A stretch of 64,000 nucleotides of DNA, taken from NCBI GenBank assembly GCA_002409595.1, contig DHNQ01000019.1, forward strand, positions 84,735-148,734, in the 5' to 3' direction. The first letter of the stretch is position 1. Each line of letters starts with the position of its first letter. Below the pieces are notes generated by a model, which searched no databases, had not been told where the DNA came from, and saw only the letters and a program-made list of their open reading frames with translations. The translations under genes were made by a program, and so were the position numbers. Positions 8,205 through 14,801 of this stretch are shown here, piece after piece. The DNA is from Dysgonomonas sp. UBA5412. GTDB lineage: Bacteria; Bacteroidota; Bacteroidia; Bacteroidales; Dysgonomonadaceae.

Positions 8205-9599
8205 TTAATACAATTTTCGACCCAACGCTTTGTTCAGATATATTCGGCAAAGTATTATATCTATCTGTGCATCTATTTGTTCGGAATGAGCAGAAAGCCA
8301 TGCAGTATGTGCAGCCATTGCATCTGAAGCCGAAATGACTCCTTCTTCAAATCCAACATTGGCATAGCGTAGATTTTCGTCAGCTTTCTCCGTATTCTTC
8401 AATGTTGATGTCAGCTTTTTATTAGCTTCATTCAGTTTATATGTAGACTGATTGATTTGTAAAGTAATCTTTTCTTTTGCGTCAGCCAATTCAAATTGTT
8501 TAATACGGGTTTCTGCCTTAGCCGCACTTAATCGCGATGAACTGGAAAAAAAGTTTAATGGAACTTTAAGTACCAGACCAACATTCCACATACCACCGAA
8601 TTTCTTTTCAAATCCATCATTTAAATTTGGATTCGTCCAAAGATAATTTGCAGTAAAAGCAAGATTGGGCATAAAATCAGCCATTGCTATCTTTTCTTGT
8701 TTACCATATATTTTTGTAGCCAGATCAAGACTTCTAATTTCGGATCTGTTGACTAAAGCCTCATCTATACTAGGAAACTCTTCGCTTTTTGTGTCCACGA
8801 GCAGAGCTTCTATATTTTCGTCTTGCAAGGTTATAGCATCACTTATCTCTAATCCGCATAGTTGCGACAAAAGCATTTTAGCTAGGCTAAGCCCATTCTC
8901 TGCCTTTGTCTGAGTAATCTCAGCTTCATTGAGTTTTACATTTACAGACAACCGATCTGCTTTGGTAGCTAAGCCCTCTTCTTCCATCGCCGAAATATCT
9001 GAATCCATTTTTTGCATAAGTGCGACATATGCGTCTGCCAGTTTTTTCTTATTGGCTACGGATACTACCTGCCAGTATGCATTATCAACCTCTACTATGA
9101 CATCCGTCATTTGAGTTTCTTTCATTGTCTTCGATAGTTCCTGAGCATAGGAACGCAGGTCGTTGTAAGCAACTATTTTACCTCCCATAAATAAGGGTTG
9201 AGTGAGATTGAATCCTCCTGCCCATACATTTTTGATGTCAACTTCGCCTATTTTCCAAATTTTATCTCTGAACTCCTGAGAAATAGGAAGAGAGGTTATG
9301 TCTCCGATAGGGATGGGTAAAGGTACCTGAGCCGGAAGAAGTGTGGATGGGAGAAGATGAAGATTCTTTTGATTGTGGAGATATCCTCCAACAAATTGGA
9401 TTTCGGGAAAGAATTTGGATAATGCTTCTTTCTTGTTATAATATGCAACTTTTTCTTGTTCTGTTGCTATTTTTAGCGATTTATTATTTTCTATCGCCAG
9501 TTGGCGGCATTGATCGAGAGTTAAAAGCTGCTGCGATGCAATATTAATATTGAAAGCAAAAATAAGTAAAAGAGCTATCCCACAACTTTTATTCATCAT
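8205..9599 (-). CDS. TolC family outer-membrane efflux protein
   Basis: A 464-residue protein with a signal peptide (MMNKSCGIALLLIFAFNINIAS) and two OEP repeats. The first starts at LTLDQCRQLAIENNKSLKIATEQEKVAYYNKKEA and the second at EALVNRSEIRSLDLATKIYGKQEKIAMADFMPNLAFTANY. This internal duplication and the heptad-rich helices (about 150-240 and 350-430) are diagnostic of trimeric TolC-type channels. It is the first gene of the efflux operon, with a -7 box at 9660-9667. Confidence 0.92.
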   Translation of the reverse strand: MMNKSCGIALLLIFAFNINIASQQLLTLDQCRQLAIENNKSLKIATEQEKVAYYNKKEALSKFFPEIQFVGGYLHNQKNLHLLPSTLLPAQVPLPIPIGDITSLPISQEFRDKIWKIGEVDIKNVWAGGFNLTQPLFMGGKIVAYNDLRSYAQELSKTMKETQMTDVIVEVDNAYWQVVSVANKKKLADAYVALMQKMDSDISAMEEEGLATKADRLSVNVKLNEAEITQTKAENGLSLAKMLLSQLCGLEISDAITLQDENIEALLVDTKSEEFPSIDEALVNRSEIRSLDLATKIYGKQEKIAMADFMPNLAFTANYLWTNPNLNDGFEKKFGGMWNVGLVLKVPLNFFSSSSRLSAAKAETRIKQFELADAKEKITLQINQSTYKLNEANKKLTSTLKNTEKADENLRYANVGFEEGVISASDAMAAHTAWLSAHSEQIDAQIDIILCRIYLNKALGRKLY

Positions 9600-9659
9600 A
9601 TTTGATTGTTATATAATTAGTTTCGTATAATAATTGTCCATGCAACTATATTTGACGCA

Positions 9660-9667
9660 CAAATATA
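9660..9667 (-). promoter_or_regulatory. -7 box of the efflux operon
   Basis: TATATTTG on the minus strand (CAAATATA on plus), about 60 bases before the tolC-like ATG at 9599. Confidence 0.5.
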
Positions 9668-9723
9668 TAATACTTTTTAAAGGTATAAAAATGATATTAA
9701 ATAATTTAACATAGAATAATAAA

Positions 9724-9747
9724 AAAAGGTTCGCATAGGAACCTTTT
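9724..9747 (-). terminator. Intrinsic terminator of the 53-aa ORF
   Basis: A 9-bp stem (AAAAGGTTC / GAACCTTTT) with a 6-nt loop, followed on the minus strand by a T-run. It lies 25 bases past the stop at 9773. Confidence 0.75.
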
Positions 9748-9772
9748 ATTTGTTTTTGGAAAACAGTAAGTT

Positions 9773-9934
9773 TTAATTTTCTACTTTTTTATGGGAACGT
9801 CCCAGATAGTAGGATAAGATCATTGACCCTGCTTGTAAAGCCATCAAGACCAAAAAGGCATTACGCCTTTTGTTTTTACGGCGAAGAGTTTTCAGTTCTA
9901 AGCTTTCTTTATCATTCAATTCAAAATCTTCCAT
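9773..9934 (-). CDS. Small membrane protein, 53 aa, unknown function
   Basis: This short frame runs from ATG at 9934 to TAA at 9773. The product begins MEDFELNDKESLELKTLRR, has a basic stretch (KNKRR), one hydrophobic segment (FLVLMALQAGSMILSYYLG) and a basic end. Support comes from the charge-hydrophobic-charge layout expected of a real single-pass protein and from the intrinsic terminator placed just after its stop. No family is recognised. Confidence 0.6.
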   Translation of the reverse strand: MEDFELNDKESLELKTLRRKNKRRNAFLVLMALQAGSMILSYYLGRSHKKVEN

Positions 9935-10140
9935 AATATATTTATTTTTTTAGTTCTAAACAGAATTAACAGAAATCTTTTTATAGATTTCAAATATACA
10001 AGAAGTTTTCTTTAATAAGGAATACCTTGCAAACAGCATACAGGTTTCTCTTAGTTGATCCTTGATATATTATATAAGAAACAAACCAAGATGGCATTTT
10101 GATCAATCGACTGTCATATTTTATAATTATTAAAGCAAAT
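9935..10140. other. AT-rich intergenic stretch, nothing recognised
   Basis: This is the upstream region of the 53-aa gene. No open frame, RNA motif or repeat was found. Confidence 0.5.
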
Positions 10141-10263
10141 TTAAATAAGCAGTAACAGCAAAAAGAGGGGAATTGTAGATGCTACTCCTTTGAGATAGTG
10201 CCCGGCTCCTCGTCTACGTGGTGTATTATCTCCAAGACTTAATTCTCCGGACGATTTGTAATT
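10141..10263 (-). other. In-frame open extension after the stop of the 10264 gene
   Basis: Directly after the TAA at 10264 the same frame stays open for 40 codons. It would encode a polar stretch (SGELSLGDNTPRRRGAGHY) and a strongly hydrophobic end (STIPLFLLLLLI) before TAA at 10141. It has no ATG. It could be a lost C-terminal anchor, a remnant of another small gene, or chance. Confidence 0.25.
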
Positions 10264-11385
10264 TTACCAATTACTATCGGAGGATGATTCGGCATTCCAG
10301 AATTCGGATGTCGTAGAATCAGGAAAATAAAATAACTCTTGACAGAAGCCACTTAATTGACGTTTCTTTATTGTTTTGGGATCAACCGTTCCAATACATT
10401 CTACATCGCAATGATATACAATATTTTCTTGTTTACCCAATTCGTCTATTGCTCCGAATTTATAATAGGTATAGCAATCTTTCATATAATACTTGTCTCC
10501 TGATTTTTCGAAACTAAATCGGCCTACTTTTCTCAAAGCTTTGATCATTTTACCCATATATCTTTTATAGGATTGTAGCTCCATAATAGAATCGACCGAT
10601 TCTATTTCCATGGATACAATCGTCATGTCGTCTTTATTGATAACGACCTCTCCTCTAGCCCATCCTTCTTTTCCGGGCAAAGGGGCTATTTCTAGGATCA
10701 TTAAAGTGCTATCGGAAGAATACGACCGGGTAGTTTGATTATTTTCGCTTTTGCCAAATGTGAAAAGATGGGAAGCATGATATTCGGCTCCGTACAATTC
10801 GGAAGTAGGAGTTATTGTTTTTTGCAACCTTTTTATGTCTATTATATTGTAAATATATGGTACACGTTCTTCTTTTATAGCTTTTTTCAGCTTCCGCCGG
10901 TCAAGAGTAGATGTATATTTCATATAAATCTCATTCTGAAGGGTATCGGTGGATTTGCCTTGTAAAAAATGAAGTAAATATCCGATAGGGGCATCTGTCA
11001 ACAAACGTTCTTTGGTATTCAGCATTACTTCGTTCAACAATTTATCGGCAGTGTAAGGGCTTATTATTACGGGATTAAGGGATATGGGATTAAGCTCCAT
11101 TACAACAGCAGGTTGCGCTTGAAGAGCTGCCTTGGTTACATTTTTCGTTTTATAACCTATACATTGAAAATAGATAATTTCTTCGTTATCTGAAGGAATG
11201 GAATATCGTCCATTGGAATCAGTATAAACATAGTCTTTCGAGTTTTTACCGTATTGCACAATCACATCAGGAATGGGTAAATCGGTATATTTATCCAGAA
11301 TGACTCCCTGTATCGAAATTTGTGCAGCTAATGACTGAGTGAGAAATAAAGAAAAAAGGCACAGTATATAAAAGGTCTTTTTCAT
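10264..11385 (-). CDS. CarboxypepD_reg-like domain secreted protein
   Basis: A 373-residue protein with a signal peptide (MKKTFYILCLFSLFLTQSLA-AQ) and an N-terminal carboxypeptidase regulatory-like beta-sandwich (residues 22-100: QGVILDKYTDLPIPDVIVQYGKNS, then YTDSNGRYSIPS). The remaining 270 residues are beta-rich and follow the Bacteroidota pattern in which this domain precedes an outer-membrane-linked module (PVIISPYTADKLLNEVM). No TonB plug or barrel is present. The function is unknown. It is probably monocistronic and cell-surface or periplasmic. Confidence 0.75.
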   Translation of the reverse strand: MKKTFYILCLFSLFLTQSLAAQISIQGVILDKYTDLPIPDVIVQYGKNSKDYVYTDSNGRYSIPSDNEEIIYFQCIGYKTKNVTKAALQAQPAVVMELNPISLNPVIISPYTADKLLNEVMLNTKERLLTDAPIGYLLHFLQGKSTDTLQNEIYMKYTSTLDRRKLKKAIKEERVPYIYNIIDIKRLQKTITPTSELYGAEYHASHLFTFGKSENNQTTRSYSSDSTLMILEIAPLPGKEGWARGEVVINKDDMTIVSMEIESVDSIMELQSYKRYMGKMIKALRKVGRFSFEKSGDKYYMKDCYTYYKFGAIDELGKQENIVYHCDVECIGTVDPKTIKKRQLSGFCQELFYFPDSTTSEFWNAESSSDSNW

Positions 11386-11706
11386 ATCTATTTTCTTATA
11401 ATGTATAATTATACCAACGGTATATATCTTCTTTTATTTGTTTATTTGTTAAGAATAGACTAAAGTAGAGTTTTTATTTTTTAAGTATACTTTTTCAACT
11501 ATTTTATCTATATATGGCGAAGGGTATAGCTGAACGTAAACTGAATCGGATAATAATTAAAAAAAGGGCTAAAAGTGTACAACTTTGTCAGTTTTTAGTT
11601 AAAATTACAAAGAGGACTATGGGTCAATAAGCAAAATACTTTTTGTGAAAGAGAACAAACTTACAAGTTATTTTTACCTTTACGGCAAATAAAAAAACGA
11701 ATTTCC
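11386..11706. other. Divergent intergenic region, 321 bp
   Basis: Very AT-rich region between the divergent genes at 10264 (-) and 11707 (+). A weak -7-like TACCTTTA lies about 30 bases before the rhomboid ATG. No other feature was seen. Confidence 0.4.
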
Positions 11707-12363
11707 ATGAACTTAAATATTGAAAGCATACTTCCGATTACCATTATAGCTCTTACTGCAATAACGAGTATAAAGGGGTTTAGCGATATGAATTTCTTCG
11801 ACAGATATAAGTTCAATGTAGGGGCTATTCTGGGAAAATCGAAACAGTGGGACAGACTCATCACTTCGGCTACTTTGCATGGAGATTATATGCATCTTAT
11901 ATTCAATATGATGACTTTATATTTCTTCTCGGATGTTATTATCCTGACATTTGGTATATGGAAATATTTAGCCATTTATTTCCTGTCTATCATCGGAGGT
12001 GGTTTGCTTGCTTTGTGGGTACATCGCAAGGAGTATTATTATAGTGCAATTGGAGCATCAGGCGGTGTTGTAGGAATTTTATTTGCGGCAATAGCTCTAT
12101 ATCCTGATATGACTTTAGGAATCATGTTTATCTTACCAATGAAGGGATGGATATTCGGCATTGCATATCTGGCATATTCTATATATGGAATGCAAACCCG
12201 ACAAGGCAACATCGGGCATGATTCACACTTAGGCGGAGCAGCAATAGGACTTGTGATGGCAATATTGTTTGAGCCTATGATACTAAAAGTAAATACGTTG
12301 TATATCGGCATTATGATTTTGCCTTTGATAGTTCTGGCTTATCTTGTTTTGAAAAAGAAATAA
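11707..12363 (+). CDS. Rhomboid family intramembrane serine protease
   Basis: A 218-residue protein with six or seven membrane helices. The hallmarks are present: HGDYMHLIFNMMTLYFF in helix 2 (H-x3-H-x2-F-N), the nucleophile motif GASGG near residue 117 and the catalytic histidine in GHDSHLGGAAIGLVMA. It would cleave membrane-anchored substrates inside the bilayer. It is the first of three rhomboids in the window and stands alone on its transcript. Confidence 0.93.
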   Translation: MNLNIESILPITIIALTAITSIKGFSDMNFFDRYKFNVGAILGKSKQWDRLITSATLHGDYMHLIFNMMTLYFFSDVIILTFGIWKYLAIYFLSIIGGGLLALWVHRKEYYYSAIGASGGVVGILFAAIALYPDMTLGIMFILPMKGWIFGIAYLAYSIYGMQTRQGNIGHDSHLGGAAIGLVMAILFEPMILKVNTLYIGIMILPLIVLAYLVLKKK

Positions 12364-12493
12364 TTGTACATTTGCCTCGATTTTAACACAAACGAGAAGA
12401 CGACATTTATAAAAAAAATCAGGCTATTGAACTTAGCATCTGTTTCTTTGTTATTAATTGTACATTACATCTTGTTAATTAAATATAACAAAA

Positions 12494-12823
12494 ATGAGCA
12501 ACCAAAAGGATTCTATACCGTACGACGAAGATGATGCGGTTAAGTTTATACAAAACTATATTCCTCAAGAAATAAAGGAAAAATATTCTGATGATGAAAT
12601 CAACTATATCATTGATATCGTGTATGATTATTACGACGAAAAAGGTTTTATGAACGAAGATACCGATGAAGATGCGGTAGTAGATATTGATGAAGACGAA
12701 ATAGTAGAATATGTATTAAAGAACACAAAGAAGGACAAAATAAACAATTTCTCCTCTGAGGACATTTCATTCATTATACAAGGAGAACTGGCTTATTGTG
12801 AGTCGATAGGAATCTTTGAATAA
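12494..12823 (+). CDS. Acidic hypothetical protein
   Basis: A 109-residue, very acidic protein (DEDTDEDAVVDIDEDEIVEYV) with two similar halves: EIKEKYSDDEINYIIDIVYDYYDEKGF and KINNFSSEDISFIIQGELAYCESIG. The halves look like a duplicated helical unit. It has no signal peptide or membrane segment. Similar short acidic proteins are conserved in Bacteroidales without known function. It lies 41 bp upstream of the OmpA-like gene on the same strand and may be co-transcribed with it. Confidence 0.65.
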   Translation: MSNQKDSIPYDEDDAVKFIQNYIPQEIKEKYSDDEINYIIDIVYDYYDEKGFMNEDTDEDAVVDIDEDEIVEYVLKNTKKDKINNFSSEDISFIIQGELAYCESIGIFE

Positions 12824-12864
12824 AAAAAGAACTCAAAACAATAATTATTTTAACTAAATTGATT

Positions 12865-13539
12865 ATGAAGAATTTTTCATTTTTAGCAGCTATTATATTG
12901 AGCTGCTCAATCTTATTTTCTAGTTGTGGAGCTAGCGATACAGTAAAAGGTGGTGGTATAGGTGCAGGCGCAGGTGGTGCATTAGGTGCAGGTATAGGCG
13001 CTATAATAGGTGGCGGTAAAGGTGCTGCATGGGGTGCCGGTATAGGTGCTGTAGTTGGAGGATCTGCCGGAGCTATTATCGGCAACAAGATGGAGAAACA
13101 GAAGAAAGAGTTGGAACAAATAAATGGTGCTCAAGTTGAAGCTATCAATGATGGTCAAGCTATCAAGGTAACGTTCGAATCAGGTATCTTATTTGCTACA
13201 AATTCAAGTACATTGAATTCTACTTCTCAAAACGCATTAAGTAATTTTGCTACTTCTTTGAAGAACAATCCTGATACTGATGTACAAATATACGGTCACA
13301 CAGACAGCACAGGTTCTGATGCTATCAACAATCCTTTGTCTGAAAAACGTGCTCAAGCTGTATATAACTTCCTTGCAAGCAAGGGAATCAATGGTACACG
13401 TATGGTTTCTCAAGGATTTGGTTCTACTCAACCGGTTGCTGACAACAGTACTACAACAGGAAGAAGTCAAAACCGTCGTGTAGAAATCTATATTCTACCA
13501 AATGAGAAGATGATCCAAGACGCTCAACAAGGCAAGTAA
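12865..13539 (+). CDS. OmpA family lipoprotein with glycine-zipper
   Basis: The ATG at 12865 is preferred over an upstream TTG and gives 224 residues. The start is a lipoprotein signal (SCSILFSSC, lipobox Cys). A glycine-zipper follows (about 30-80, repeated GAGIGAIIGG-type units), which may insert in a membrane. The C-terminal OmpA domain has the peptidoglycan-binding signature (IYGHTDSTGSDAINNPLSEKRAQAVYNFLASKGI and NRRVEIYI). This is the Pal/YiaD layout, tethering the outer membrane to peptidoglycan. A terminator follows at 13561. Confidence 0.92.
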   Translation: MKNFSFLAAIILSCSILFSSCGASDTVKGGGIGAGAGGALGAGIGAIIGGGKGAAWGAGIGAVVGGSAGAIIGNKMEKQKKELEQINGAQVEAINDGQAIKVTFESGILFATNSSTLNSTSQNALSNFATSLKNNPDTDVQIYGHTDSTGSDAINNPLSEKRAQAVYNFLASKGINGTRMVSQGFGSTQPVADNSTTTGRSQNRRVEIYILPNEKMIQDAQQGK

Positions 13540-13560
13540 GAATTGACTTACAATATATTA

Positions 13561-13594
13561 AAAAGCTGTAATCTGAATAAAGATTACAGCTTTT
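13561..13594 (+). terminator. Intrinsic terminator of the OmpA-like gene
   Basis: A 14-bp perfect stem (AAAAGCTGTAATCT / AGATTACAGCTTTT) with a 6-nt loop and a T-run after it. Confidence 0.9.
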
Positions 13595-13628
13595 TTCTTT
13601 TTAAGAACTTATTTATTAAAATAAATAC

Positions 13629-13636
13629 TATCTTTG
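13629..13636 (+). promoter_or_regulatory. -7 box of the riboswitch transcript (TATCTTTG)
   Basis: A perfect TAnnTTTG box. Transcription would start at about 13643, exactly where helix P1 of the cobalamin aptamer begins. It lies downstream of the previous terminator, so the riboswitch RNA is an independent transcript. Confidence 0.65.
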
Positions 13637-13642
13637 ACTTTA

Positions 13643-13825
13643 GATTTTGGTGTCATTGTATTTGCATTTTCGCAAACGTGATGAAAAGGGAATCAGGTGA
13701 AAGTCCTGAACAGACCCGCTGCTGTAAGCTCTACCACAGTCTTTGAACAATACTCAAAACCACTGCTCAGAAATGAATGGGAAGGATGTTCGAAGATGGA
13801 GTAAGTCAGAAGACCTGCCAAGATT
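13643..13825 (+). ncRNA. Cobalamin riboswitch aptamer
   Basis: All the conserved blocks of the adenosylcobalamin class are present in order. P1 is formed by GATTTTGG (13643-13650) with CCAAGATT (13818-13825). The core GGGAATCAGGTGAAAGTCC begins near 13688, followed by CAGACCCGCTGCTGTAA. The CCACTG and GGGAAGGA segments follow near 13770 and 13790. The B12 box AGTCAGAAGACCTGCC is at 13804-13819. In Bacteroidota such switches normally sit upstream of BtuB-type receptors or cobalamin genes. Here no plus-strand gene follows before an intrinsic terminator at 14065-14097. Confidence 0.93.
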
Positions 13826-14064
13826 GATTCGTTTAAAGCTTTCGGGAAATAAGGCTTAAAGACAAGAGAGACTTCTGATAGTATATTTATTACTAAGGTT
13901 TATTCTTTTCTATCTATTTCTTTTTCCAGCAAAGCTCTATTAGAGGATTTATTGAAACTTAAAATCTCAGCAAGCAACAGGCTAGGATAAAGAGTCGTGA
14001 TGACTTTAGATAATAGATAATAAGGCTCGGTGAATGAGATTTTTGATTATTTGTATATAGGTAG
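13826..14064 (+). ncRNA. Non-coding tail of the orphan riboswitch transcript
   Basis: This 240-nt stretch runs between the aptamer and the terminator. The longest plus-strand open frame (13853-13993) has no ATG and resembles nothing known; other ATG frames are under 10 codons. Several local stems can form, for example TTTAAAGC with GCTTAAA near 13831-13860. It is either an untranslated regulatory RNA or the decayed leader of a lost gene. Confidence 0.5.
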
Positions 14065-14097
14065 AAAGGGACTATTCAGTGATGATGTAGTCCCTTT
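14065..14097 (+). terminator. Intrinsic terminator ending the riboswitch transcript
   Basis: A 10-bp perfect stem (AAAGGGACTA / TAGTCCCTTT) with a 13-nt loop and a short U-tract. Confidence 0.85.
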
Positions 14098-14116
14098 TAT
14101 ATATTGCGTAAAAGAA

Positions 14117-14146
14117 TAAGAGGAGACGCCGAAGCATCTCCTCTTA
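14117..14146 (-). terminator. Intrinsic terminator of the 111-aa protein gene
   Basis: A 10-bp perfect stem (TAAGAGGAGA / TCTCCTCTTA) with a 10-nt loop, 38 bases past the stop at 14184. Confidence 0.8.
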
Positions 14147-14183
14147 CAAACTAAAGCTGTCAGATATACATCAAGAAGTCAAT

Positions 14184-14519
14184 TTATTCTGTGGCTGTTT
14201 CTACGAATTCTTTACCTTCGTCGTCTAAAATAACCACTTTAAGACTTTGGTCTTCCTTAGAAGATAGAGTTACTTTGGTAAGTTTCTTATCGGCATTGTA
14301 AGAAAGAGCTGCTAAATCATACAATTCAGCATATCCTTGTATTGCAGCTTGTACTTTTTCATTCAACTCTTCTATTTTTACATCTTTGTATCCATCGTCT
14401 GTAGATTGGTTGATTGCAGGAACTGCATTACCTTCATTTATCGAACTTTGTACACTTGCAAAAGCTGATGTTCCAAATACTATCGCAATGGCTAACATCA
14501 TTGTTTTAATTGTTTTCAT
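14184..14519 (-). CDS. Small secreted protein, possibly PepSY-like
   Basis: A 111-residue protein with a signal peptide (MKTIKTMMLAIAIVFGTSAFA). The mature part is short (VKIEELNEKVQAAIQGYAELYDLAALSYNADKKLTKVTLS, then SLKVVILDDEGKEFVET). The pattern of one helix followed by strands resembles PepSY-like or BLIP-like periplasmic proteins of Bacteroides, but the match is weak. It is divergent from the hybrid histidine kinase gene, with a 282-bp shared upstream region containing a 25-bp direct repeat, so it may be a target of that two-component system. Confidence 0.6.
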   Translation of the reverse strand: MKTIKTMMLAIAIVFGTSAFASVQSSINEGNAVPAINQSTDDGYKDVKIEELNEKVQAAIQGYAELYDLAALSYNADKKLTKVTLSSKEDQSLKVVILDDEGKEFVETATE

Positions 14520-14595
14520 AACTTCGAATTTTTAAATTAATATTACAAACTATTTATGAGTATATAAACTTCCGTTATGCCTATTAAAAAGCAAT

Positions 14596-14697
14596 TGCCA
14601 TACCAAAAAAAAGAATAGTGCAATAAAAACATGTAAACAGCTATATGCAAGACAAATAGAATAACAAAAGCATGCCATACCAAAAAATAAGAAAGTG
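14596..14697. repeat. Pair of 25-bp imperfect direct repeats, candidate operator
   Basis: Copies at 14596-14620 and 14673-14697 both begin TGCCATACCAAAAAA and both end AGTG; start-to-start spacing is 77 bp. They lie between the divergent secreted-protein gene and the histidine kinase gene. Paired sites seven helical turns apart fit binding by a dimeric regulator. Confidence 0.45.
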
Positions 14698-14801
14698 TGG
14701 AACTGTGGAAAAATTCCACGCTCGGAGATGGGGAAAACTAAATAAGATGCTCGTTTGTTCGTTCTATATATATAACAGAACTAAAGAAATCTGAATAGAC
14801 A

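Noticed and set aside
12950..13090. GGTGCAGGTATAGGC-like DNA repeats as a repeat element
   Set aside because: They are codons of the glycine-zipper in the OmpA-like lipoprotein, not a separate repeat.
13853..13993. A 46-codon open stretch after the cobalamin riboswitch as a regulated small protein
   Set aside because: It has no ATG, starts after a stop and shows no ribosome-binding context or family resemblance.
14590..14700. Sigma-54 (-24/-12) promoter for the 111-aa secreted protein
   Set aside because: TGGCA occurs on the minus strand, but the TTGC element is not found at the required 10-bp GG-to-GC spacing.
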